A DNA stretch of 6,660 nt from G039029935 sp039029935 (lineage in GTDB: Bacteria > Chloroflexota > Anaerolineae > Caldilineales > Caldilineaceae). Each line of letters opens with the position of its first letter. Position 1 is the stretch's first letter. The notes under the pieces are model-generated. The model did no database searches. It was not told the origin of the DNA and saw nothing but the letters and a program-made list of their open reading frames with translations. Positions 1-5,656 of the stretch are shown here, piece by piece. The translations under genes were made by a program, and so were the position numbers. The stretch lies in assembly GCA_039029935.1 (NCBI GenBank), contig JBCCFC010000775.1, forward strand, positions 1-6,660, written 5' to 3'.

Positions 1-675
1 CACATATCGTCTCCGCCAGCGATGACAAAACTGTGCGCATCTGGGACCCTGAGACTGGCGAACAATTGGTGAAAATGGACGGTCACACATCCTCAGTAAA
101 CTCGGTGGGGTTCAACCCCAATGGCACACATATCGTCTCCGCCAGCGATGACAAAACTGTGCGCATCTGGGATGCTGACTCTGGTGAGCAACTAGCGCAA
201 CTCGATGGTCACACATCCTCAGTATACTCGGTGGGATTCAACCCCGATGGCACACATATTGTCTCCGCCAGTTCAGACCAGAGTGTGCGAATCTGGGACC
301 CTGAGACGGGCGAACAATTGATGAAAATGGACGGTCACACATCCTCAGTATACTCGGTGGGGTTCAGCCCTGATGGTACACGCATCGTCTCCGCAAGCAG
401 AGACAAGACCATCCGTATTTGGGATGCTGACTCTGGCGAACAACTTGCGCTACTCGACGGTCACACATCCTCAGTATACTCGGTGGGGTTCAGCCCTGAT
501 GGTACACGCATCGTTTCAGGAAGTGCAGACAAAACCGTGCGCATCTGGGACGCAGACTCAGGCGAGCAACTTGCGCAACTTGACGGTCACGCCGCTGGGA
601 TAAGGTCAGTGGGGTTCGGTCCCAATGGTACACGCATCATCTCTGCCAGTGAGGACCAAACCATGCGTATCTGGA
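1..675 (+). repeat. 126-bp tandem repeats encoding WD40 blades
   Basis: Units begin at 1, 127, 253, 379 and 505, with a decayed sixth from 631. The register is exact: the GGTCAC of each Gly-His falls at 81, 207, 333, 459 and 585, always 126 bp apart, with no indels. Bases 1-46 equal 127-172 perfectly, and 330-388 equal 456-514 perfectly (59 nt). A higher-order 252-bp pattern is also visible: the inter-blade linker alternates between a PETGEQL type (units 1 and 3) and an ADSGEQL type (units 2, 4, 5), and the linker region after base 47 matches that after 299 with only a few differences. This points to duplication of a two-blade block as well as of single blades. The array is cut by the left edge, so the true copy number is unknown. 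Confidence 0.93.
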
Positions 676-1898
676 AAGAAGTAAACCCTGACCAGACATT
701 ACTTGTAGGACATCATTCAGGTGTATGGAATGTGGGTGTTGATGATACCGGGACTTGGGTGGCTTCGGCGGGACAATCTGGCATTGGACGATTGGAGAAT
801 CTTGCTAATGTCGGACAAACGATTGAGTTGATAGGGCATGGTGTGTACTCTGGGCTGACACCAATATCACCCTCAACACGCTGTGACCAATGTATTCAAC
901 AGATTCGCTTTAGCCCCACTGGAGAAGCGGTCATAACAGGTGGTTGGGATGGGACAGTGCGGCTTTGGTCAGTTGCTGATGAAAGTAGCTTGTGGGTAGA
1001 GCAATTTGAAAATCAAGTAGCATCCGCAATTTTTGATCAAACCGGCAGGTATATTGCAGCAAGTGACATAAAGGGTAATCTCAAATTATGGTCCGCAAGC
1101 ACAGGGGCGCCCCAACTTCAAAAACAGGGGTATAATGTTGTTGCTTTTTCACCAGATGGGGACCTGCTTAGTGGAGAGTCCATCGATGTTGGGATTAAAA
1201 TTTGGAATACAGCTACAGGTAATGAATTTCTTGAGTTTACAACGGAGGATTCTTTGACGGATGTTGCGTTTGACCCAACAGGCCAATATCTTATTGGCGT
1301 GGGATTTGATCATATTGGATACATCTGGGATGTCCATGCAAAAGAGTTGATCCATACATTACGTGGTCATACTGGTATCATCTGGCGTGTAATGTACAAT
1401 CAAGATGGGAGCCTCATCGCCACTGCCAGCGAAGACCATACAGCCAGGCTATGGGATGCAAAGACAGGTGAAGAGCTATTGGTATTGCATGGTCATGACG
1501 GTCCAGTACAAACATTAGCGTTTCGTGCAGATGGACGTCAACTGGCAACAGGTAGTCATGATGGTACAGTGCGTTTGTGGAGTACACTTACTGGGAGCGT
1601 TGAAGCCATTCTACCAGACAGCCGCGGGACAGAAATTCTTATTGATTGGGAATATCGAATTGATGGACGTGTCGATTCGAATGTTGGCTGGGTCATGGAT
1701 GTCGCTTACACTCCCGATGGTAGCCACATCATCGCTGGCGCGCTAGACGGTTCTGTTACTATGTACGTCGCCTCCACCGAAAAACTGATGGAGATTGCCC
1801 GTTCACAGGTCAGTCGGCAGCTCACCTGTGAGGAGCGAGTACGCTATCTCTTTGAACAGCGCGATTGTGAGGTGGAAGCAGCAACCACCGCGCCCTAA
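1..1898 (+). CDS. WD40-repeat beta-propeller protein, 5' partial
   Basis: The frame is open from base 3 with no stop to the left edge, so the gene begins outside the window; the GTG at 33 lies inside a WD40 blade (codes V of TVRIWD) and is not the start. About 14 blades can be counted from their RIWD/RLWS-type ends, which would make two seven-bladed propellers. Five to six N-terminal blades repeat every 42 residues (GHTSSVYSVGF, SPDGTRIVSAS, DKTVRIWD); the later ones are divergent, and the blade ending near residue 255 (counting from base 33) has lost its WD signature. A Cys-x-x-Cys (CDQC) lies in a loop inserted before the next blade. The chain ends in a non-WD helical tail (LMEIARSQVSRQLTCEERV onward) of a kind I associate with Chloroflexota WD40 proteins. 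WD40 propellers are binding platforms, so a scaffold or sensor role is inferred. Any kinase, NTPase, caspase or TIR domain would be upstream and unseen. No signal peptide can be judged. Stop TAA 1896-1898. Confidence 0.95.
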   Translation, partial: HIVSASDDKTVRIWDPETGEQLVKMDGHTSSVNSVGFNPNGTHIVSASDDKTVRIWDADSGEQLAQLDGHTSSVYSVGFNPDGTHIVSASSDQSVRIWDPETGEQLMKMDGHTSSVYSVGFSPDGTRIVSASRDKTIRIWDADSGEQLALLDGHTSSVYSVGFSPDGTRIVSGSADKTVRIWDADSGEQLAQLDGHAAGIRSVGFGPNGTRIISASEDQTMRIWKEVNPDQTLLVGHHSGVWNVGVDDTGTWVASAGQSGIGRLENLANVGQTIELIGHGVYSGLTPISPSTRCDQCIQQIRFSPTGEAVITGGWDGTVRLWSVADESSLWVEQFENQVASAIFDQTGRYIAASDIKGNLKLWSASTGAPQLQKQGYNVVAFSPDGDLLSGESIDVGIKIWNTATGNEFLEFTTEDSLTDVAFDPTGQYLIGVGFDHIGYIWDVHAKELIHTLRGHTGIIWRVMYNQDGSLIATASEDHTARLWDAKTGEELLVLHGHDGPVQTLAFRADGRQLATGSHDGTVRLWSTLTGSVEAILPDSRGTEILIDWEYRIDGRVDSNVGWVMDVAYTPDGSHIIAGALDGSVTMYVASTEKLMEIARSQVSRQLTCEERVRYLFEQRDCEVEAATTAP

Positions 1899-1927
1899 GG
1901 GCACCCGATTCGGCGTCTGTTAGGCAA

Positions 1928-1945
1928 AACGTGATGAATCACGTT
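1928..1945. promoter_or_regulatory. 18-bp perfect dyad, operator-like
   Basis: AACGTGAT-GA-ATCACGTT has two perfect 8-bp arms around a 2-bp centre. The centre is too short to form a good RNA loop and no T-run follows, so a protein-binding dyad is more likely than a terminator. No promoter or gene start is recognisable next to it, so a regulatory role is only a suggestion. Confidence 0.3.
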
Positions 1946-2066
1946 GTTGGCGGGATGCTATCTGTTTCGGTGGCACATTATGTGTGGATTGCTATGCTCA
2001 ACACAGGATTCGTTTTGGGTTCCGTCGTTGTGATGGACACACGTTATAGCCTGTTTATGGAAATTC

Positions 2067-2216
2067 ATCAAATAAATTGATAAAACCCGCCCTGGGTTAA
2101 AACCACAGGGCTAATCAACAACGCCCAATGAATTGGGCTTTTACAGGTATTTTACCTACCGTCAAAAGGCCCATTCATGGGTCATCGCTATGTAGCACCG
2201 ACCGTTCACGGCGGTG
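2067..2216 (+). other. Cluster of six consecutive small hairpins (structured RNA or REP-like element)
   Basis: Six inverted repeats lie within 150 bp: 2067-2081 (ATCAA/TTGAT), 2089-2111 (GCCCTG-GGTT paired with AACC-a-CAGGGC, one bulged A), 2123-2138 (GCCCAAT/ATTGGGC), 2145-2157 (AGGTA/TACCT), 2168-2183 (GGCCCAT/ATGGGTC, one G-T pair) and 2196-2216 (CACCG-a-CCG around TTCA with CGG-CGGTG, again one bulged A). Such density is unusual in ordinary spacer. The paired G+C-rich hairpins near 2089-2138 resemble the two-hairpin layout of REP/BIME-type repeats. No known riboswitch or RNA family is recognised. The second hairpin doubles as a terminator. Confidence 0.45.
2123..2142 (+). terminator. Rho-independent terminator candidate
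   Basis: GCCCAA-TGAA-TTGGGC forms a perfect 6-bp stem (7 with the closing A-T) over a four-base loop and is followed at once by TTTT at 2139-2142. It lies about 225 bp past the WD40 stop codon and could end that transcript, insulating the DUF2339 gene. The T-run is short, and the hairpin belongs to a larger hairpin cluster, so termination is probable rather than certain. Confidence 0.5.
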
Positions 2217-2269
2217 TGGGTTTATACACATTTAATTTTTGAACTCTCATCAACAGGCTTGCCATGTTA

Positions 2270-2291
2270 GACGCCGAATTCATTCGGTGTC
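2270..2291. repeat. 22-bp imperfect palindrome at the edge of the WD40 relic
   Basis: Ten-base arms (2270-2279 and 2282-2291) surround a TC centre; nine pairs are Watson-Crick and one is G-T. Its right end, 2291, directly abuts the first base of the WD40-tail homology at 2292. Its left arm is also the right copy of the inverted repeat that bounds 1908-2279. This position makes it a plausible recombination or insertion end. Confidence 0.6.
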
Positions 2292-2379
2292 GATTGCCCA
2301 TTCGCAGGTCAGTCGGCAACTCACCTGTGGGGAGCGGGTGCGCTATCTCTTTGAGCAGCGTGATTGTCAGGCCGACTAG
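2292..2379 (+). pseudogene. Relic of a second WD40 gene: C-terminal tail fragment
   Basis: Bases 2292-2367 match 1793-1868 of the intact WD40 gene at 68 of 76 positions without gaps. In the corresponding frame (ATT at 2293) the fragment reads IAHSQVSRQLTCGERVRYLF, then EQRDCQAD and a TAG stop at 2377-2379; 23 of 25 residues equal the intact gene's tail. All eight differences are transitions and six are synonymous, which suggests the two copies diverged while both were under coding constraint, so this is the end of a former paralogue rather than a fresh copy of the neighbour. Homology stops abruptly on the left at 2291/2292, and no WD40 blade sequence precedes it. The frame is open back to a TAA at 2233 but has no ATG and no ribosome-binding site, so translation is unlikely. 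After the conserved Cys codon the two tails differ. Confidence 0.85.
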
Positions 2380-2405
2380 GCAACTATCCGTATTCCTCCG
2401 TATCC

Positions 2406-2421
2406 GTTTTAAATTTAAAAC
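2406..2421. repeat. 16-bp perfect AT-rich palindrome
   Basis: GTTTTAAATTTAAAAC is perfectly self-complementary, and short arms TCC and GGA can extend it across a two-base offset. It lies about 105 bp upstream of the DUF2339 start. It may be an AT-rich operator or a melting-prone site; no regulator can be named. The bases just before it (2387-2410, read on the minus strand) resemble the start of the convergent-gap repeat near 5530-5550, so it may belong to the same dispersed repeat family. Confidence 0.4.
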
Positions 2422-2509
2422 ACGGAATGATTTGTGTCATATGCCAGCAATTTATGTAATTGAGCAAAAACAATCGTTCATCTCTGTTAGCATCATAAGT
2501 AGCGAATAC

Positions 2510-2515
2510 GGAGAG
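2510..2515 (+). promoter_or_regulatory. Ribosome-binding site of the DUF2339 gene
   Basis: GGAGAG lies 10 bases before the ATG at 2526. It supports this start, which is also the only one that keeps the N-terminal membrane segment and coiled coil; the next in-frame Met lies in the proline-rich linker. Confidence 0.6.
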
Positions 2516-2525
2516 TAATTCAAAT

Positions 2526-5500
2526 ATGGAAGTATTAGTAGGGTTCAACTGTTTCATCACCATCCTCATCGCCATCACCTTTGGCATTATCTTCATCCAG
2601 CTACGCAGCACCGTCAATAAGCTGCGTCAACAAGTCGATTCCCTTCACCAGACAGTCGATAGATTAAGCGCAAGGCGTACAACAGCCCCAGCACGGCCAG
2701 TCCAGCAAGTTGCACCTTCTGCCGAGACTTTGCCTACTCCCCCTATGCAGCCAAAACCTGTACAACCTGCGCCTGTGCAATCTCCACCACCACAACCCAA
2801 GTCGGAGCCATCGCGCCCAACACCTGCGCCTGTTGCTGTCGAAGGCATCTCCAAACCTGATGTGCCACCAACTCTGCCGCCAACTCCGCAGGCATCACCC
2901 CACCCAGAGCCAACACCGCCACCAAAAATTCCAGCATCACCACTGGTCACATGGTTCCGCAACACCAACGTCCTTGTCCAAATCGGTATCCTCATCCTCT
3001 TCATCGGCGTGGGTTTTCTGCTCAAATATGCGGCAGACCAAGGCTGGTTCTCGCTGGAGTTGCGTCATATCGCCGCAGCCGTTGGGGGCGTTGTGCTGAG
3101 TGGGCTTGGCTGGCGGCTGGCGTCACGGATTACAAGGCAGGGTGCAGCTAATGCTGAAACTGAACAAGACCCAACGTTGGCTACACGAAGATGGGCATAT
3201 GCACTGGCTCTCCAAGGCGGTGGTCTCGGCGTAATTTACTTGACTACATTTTCGGCCTTTGGCATTTATGAATTGATTCCGTCAGTCCTAGCCTTCGCCA
3301 TCTTTGTCATCCTTGGTGTCCTCTGTGCCACGCTTGCAATTATCAACAATGCGCGCATCCTTGCCCTTCTTGCCATCATCGGCGCATTCCTTGCGCCCAT
3401 CTTAGCATCAGATGGTGGTGGCAGTCATATCATCCTCTTCAGCTACTATGCCATCATCAACGCGGGCATTCTAGCGATTGCGTGGTTCAAGGCATGGCGC
3501 AGCCTCAATCTTGTCGGCTTCTTTTTCACACTGGGCATGGGGGCGGCATGGGGGTCAGCCGAGTACACACCCGATAAATTTGCCACCACCGAACCCTTCC
3601 TAATTTTATTCTTCCTCTTCTATCTCGCCATCCCCATTTTGTTTGCATTGCGTCAGTCGGATCAAACAGAGGCAGAAGATGAACAAACGCCTCGACCCGC
3701 TTATAGCTATGTTGATGTTAGTTTACTCTTTGGCAACCCCATCGCCGCTATCCTCATCCAATCCGAACTGGTCAGCCACATTGACTTTGGTTTGGCGTAC
3801 AGTACCATCGGCGCAGCAGCCATCTATTTGGGACTGGCTGTTGTCTTCCTCCGTCAAAATATCGAGCGCATCAAGTTGCTGACAGAATGTCTGCTCTTCT
3901 GGGGTCTATTCTTTGCCCTCTTCACCGTGCCACTGGTCTTTGATCCACAAATCACGGGTGCAATCTGGGCGGTTGCAGGTGCAGGGTTGGCTGGCATGGG
4001 TTCCTATCGCAAACAACTTTGGCCTAAGTTGAAAGGGCTGGTTGTCCAATTTGGTGCGGGTATCTTTATGATGCAGGATATCTTTGAGCTTGGTGCATTC
4101 GATTTACTACGCGAAGTACCCGTTGTCAATGCCATTTTTATCAGCGGCATGTTGTTAAGCGTCAGTGGACTCGTGACTGCTTACTTTATGCAACGCGAGT
4201 CAGATGAAGAAGCAGGTGAATCCTCTGTCGAGTTGAGTCAACTGTTCTCGTGGCTGATGTTGGCGTGGGGTCTTGGCTGGTGGTTTGGCACGGGGTTGAG
4301 CCAGGCGTTTGCCTTTGAAACCGTGTGGTGGCCGGACCGTTATCAAGTATTTAACTTAATACTCTTTGCAACGGTATCCTGCGCGCTGGGTGAATGGCTA
4401 GGACGTACTGGGGCAAGCCGCTGGCAACTAGACTGGTCGGGCATACGCTTCCCCATGCTGCTGCTGTTGCCCTTCCTCATGGTGATGGCGTTGATCCAGC
4501 TTGATATTAGCGACCATCACTTCCAGAATGGCGGCTGGCTGATTTGGCCGTTGGCATTAGTGGCACATTATTGGATGCTCTATGGGCGTGACAGTGATTT
4601 TGTGGTCATGTTGCAGGGTGACGTGGGTGATAGCGAAGATAAAGAGCCGCCAAGACAGTGGCTTGGGCTGCATCATGCAGGTGCGTTGTGGTTGGTGACG
4701 TTTATTTTACTCAGCATCACCATACAGCCCTTGATAGCGTATCTGGACGCAAGAGAATATGGCGATGGCTGGCGTGGGCTACCCATTCTTGGCATACCTG
4801 CATTGATAGTGTTGCTAGTAATGCGACTACGCCGACGCAATGCCTGGCCTGTACGCAACCATGAAATCACCTATCAGTTTTTTGCAACAGGACCGCTCGT
4901 ACTGGCCCTGATCTTCTTTAGCATGGCGGGCAATGCAGCCACCGATGGTAACAGCAGCCCACTGCCCTACATCCCGATTCTCAACCCGATGGACATTGCA
5001 CAACTTATCATGTTGGTGGCTGTTTGGCGATGGGTTCAGCAACTCACGGTGGAGCGAGCAAGGTGGATCGGCATTTTGTGGGCAATTCTGGTCTTTATCA
5101 CAATCAACTATATCACGGCCAGAGCAGTCTACCAGTTGAGCGATAGCCAGGATACTTGGGGCAACATGCTCTATGCATCGGTCATCCTCCAGACCACTTA
5201 TTCCATTGTGTGGAGCGTCCTCGCCTTGCTGCTCATGTTTGGGGCACAGTTTGTGACACAGGTTAAGGCAATCGCCTCATCCAACCTCGTGGTCCGTTTC
5301 CTCCAACGGTTTACAGAAGGATTCATCCGCACACGTCATCCACAGACGGCATGGTTTGCTGGAGCCGTGCTGTTGGGATTGACCGTGATTAAGCTCTTTG
5401 TGGTAGACCTTGCCAATGCAGGCACGATTGCGCGTATCGTTTCCTTCATCAGCGTCGGTCTGCTGATTCTGGTGGTGGCTTACTTTGCGCCAATTCCGCC

Positions 5501-5528
5501 ATCGGGTGCTGAGACAGAAAACGGATAA
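2526..5528 (+). CDS. DUF2339 family multispanning membrane protein
   Basis: The product is 1000 residues and complete. Residues 5-25 form a hydrophobic segment, 27-50 a short heptad-like coiled coil (LRSTVNKLRQQVDSL), and 53-139 a proline-rich linker with many PAP, PTP and QPKP motifs. From about 141 onward the family core begins with the recognisable block LVQIGILILFIGVGFLLKYA followed by ELRHIAAAVGG, then LALQGGGLGVIYLTTFSAF (about 227-245) and FSYYAIINAGILAIAWFKAW (about 305-324). More than twenty hydrophobic helices follow, with acidic loops near 378-390, 557-570 and 696-710. The C-terminus (KLFVVDLANAGTIARIVSFI onward) is also typical of the family. The family is predicted to be an inner-membrane protein; its biochemical role is unknown, and I infer none. 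No catalytic motif is evident. The gene stands alone, 627 bp after the WD40 gene and convergent with the HEAT gene. Length and both ends look intact. Confidence 0.95.
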   Translation: MEVLVGFNCFITILIAITFGIIFIQLRSTVNKLRQQVDSLHQTVDRLSARRTTAPARPVQQVAPSAETLPTPPMQPKPVQPAPVQSPPPQPKSEPSRPTPAPVAVEGISKPDVPPTLPPTPQASPHPEPTPPPKIPASPLVTWFRNTNVLVQIGILILFIGVGFLLKYAADQGWFSLELRHIAAAVGGVVLSGLGWRLASRITRQGAANAETEQDPTLATRRWAYALALQGGGLGVIYLTTFSAFGIYELIPSVLAFAIFVILGVLCATLAIINNARILALLAIIGAFLAPILASDGGGSHIILFSYYAIINAGILAIAWFKAWRSLNLVGFFFTLGMGAAWGSAEYTPDKFATTEPFLILFFLFYLAIPILFALRQSDQTEAEDEQTPRPAYSYVDVSLLFGNPIAAILIQSELVSHIDFGLAYSTIGAAAIYLGLAVVFLRQNIERIKLLTECLLFWGLFFALFTVPLVFDPQITGAIWAVAGAGLAGMGSYRKQLWPKLKGLVVQFGAGIFMMQDIFELGAFDLLREVPVVNAIFISGMLLSVSGLVTAYFMQRESDEEAGESSVELSQLFSWLMLAWGLGWWFGTGLSQAFAFETVWWPDRYQVFNLILFATVSCALGEWLGRTGASRWQLDWSGIRFPMLLLLPFLMVMALIQLDISDHHFQNGGWLIWPLALVAHYWMLYGRDSDFVVMLQGDVGDSEDKEPPRQWLGLHHAGALWLVTFILLSITIQPLIAYLDAREYGDGWRGLPILGIPALIVLLVMRLRRRNAWPVRNHEITYQFFATGPLVLALIFFSMAGNAATDGNSSPLPYIPILNPMDIAQLIMLVAVWRWVQQLTVERARWIGILWAILVFITINYITARAVYQLSDSQDTWGNMLYASVILQTTYSIVWSVLALLLMFGAQFVTQVKAIASSNLVVRFLQRFTEGFIRTRHPQTAWFAGAVLLGLTVIKLFVVDLANAGTIARIVSFISVGLLILVVAYFAPIPPSGAETENG

Positions 5529-5529
5529 G

Positions 5530-5656
5530 AAAACGCGGATATGGAGGAGGAAAGGTAGGTCAGTATTCGGTGGGTCGGTGGGTCGGTTGTTGTGTACTGA
5601 ATACCGACCTACTGAACACCGATTACCAGATCACAGTTCTTCCACATCTGCGTTTT
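5530..5656. repeat. Nested inverted repeat filling the convergent gap; possible two-way terminator
   Basis: The outer arms are AAAACGCGGATATGG (5530-5544) and CCACATCTGCGTTTT (5642-5656): 13 Watson-Crick pairs, one G-T and one mismatch. The inner arms are AGGTCAGTATTCGGT (5557-5571) and ACTGAATACCGACCT (5596-5610), which pair at 13 of 15 positions plus one G-T. The outer stem starts two bases after the DUF2339 stop codon and ends inside the HEAT stop codon, so the structure spans the gap stop to stop. Read from the left strand, the right arm carries TTTT, and the left arm gives TTTT on the other strand, so it could terminate both transcripts, though the long loop makes it an atypical terminator. 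Confidence 0.6.
5564..5627. repeat. GGT-rich dispersed repeat, short copy
   Basis: The left half is TATTCGGTGGGTCGGT (5564-5579) extended by a further GGGTCGGT; the right half is built of ACTGAATACCGACCTACTGA and CACCGATTACC. The halves are inverted versions of the same word set. The 16-mer 5564-5579 recurs exactly at 6516-6531, and CCTACTGAACACC (5608-5620) recurs exactly at 6618-6630, in the same order and orientation on the other side of the HEAT gene. Confidence 0.75.

Larger units (their letters stand above)
1908..2279. repeat. Segment bounded by 11-bp perfect terminal inverted repeats (MITE-like candidate)
   Basis: ATTCGGCGTCT at 1908-1918 is the exact reverse complement of AGACGCCGAAT at 2269-2279, giving a 372-bp segment with no coding capacity and several internal hairpins. 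Beyond the 11 bp the arms stay only loosely alike (GTTAGGC inside the left arm, GCCATGTT inside the right arm in the other orientation). No clear target-site duplication is visible at the outer edges. It could be a small non-autonomous mobile element or a dispersed repeat, or the inverted repeat may be coincidental; copies elsewhere in the genome would decide. Confidence 0.35.
1899..2525. other. Gene-free 627-bp intergenic region rich in inverted repeats
   Basis: No intact gene was found on either strand here. The contents, left to right, are: a segment bounded by an 11-bp inverted repeat, with a hairpin cluster and a terminator inside it; a 22-bp imperfect palindrome; a relic of a WD40 gene tail; an AT-rich palindrome; and the leader of the DUF2339 gene. 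I could not identify a convincing sigma70-type -35/-10 pair for the downstream gene, although one must lie here or further upstream if that gene is expressed on its own. Confidence 0.8.

Noticed and set aside
33..35. GTG at 33 as the start of the WD40 gene
   Set aside because: It is the Val codon of a TVRIWD blade end, and the same frame reads IVSASDDKT upstream to the window edge; the gene is simply cut.
1..675. The 126-bp repeats as a CRISPR-like or satellite array
   Set aside because: The repeats are in frame, without spacers, and each encodes one WD40 blade, which explains them fully.
1894..1904. GCCCTAAGGGC around the WD40 stop codon as a terminator
   Set aside because: The stem is only four base pairs with a three-base loop and no T-run follows.
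1919..1925. GTTAGGC as an integron attC core site
   Set aside because: It matches the GTTRRRY core, but no partner RYYYAAC core at a suitable distance, no attC-like stem and no integrase or cassette structure were seen.
2428..2456. TTGTGT with TATGTA as a promoter of the DUF2339 gene
   Set aside because: The spacing is about 15 bp and the -10 match is poor, so it cannot be told from chance in AT-rich sequence.
2264..2518. Open frame of 84 codons (+) overlapping the WD40 relic
   Set aside because: It reads the relic in the wrong frame; the homologous frame is the one with ATT at 2293, and the 84-residue product resembles nothing.
2645..3099. Open frames on both strands over the proline-rich part of the DUF2339 gene
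   Set aside because: They are by-products of biased CCN codons; the residues are low-complexity and the DUF2339 frame continues through the region.
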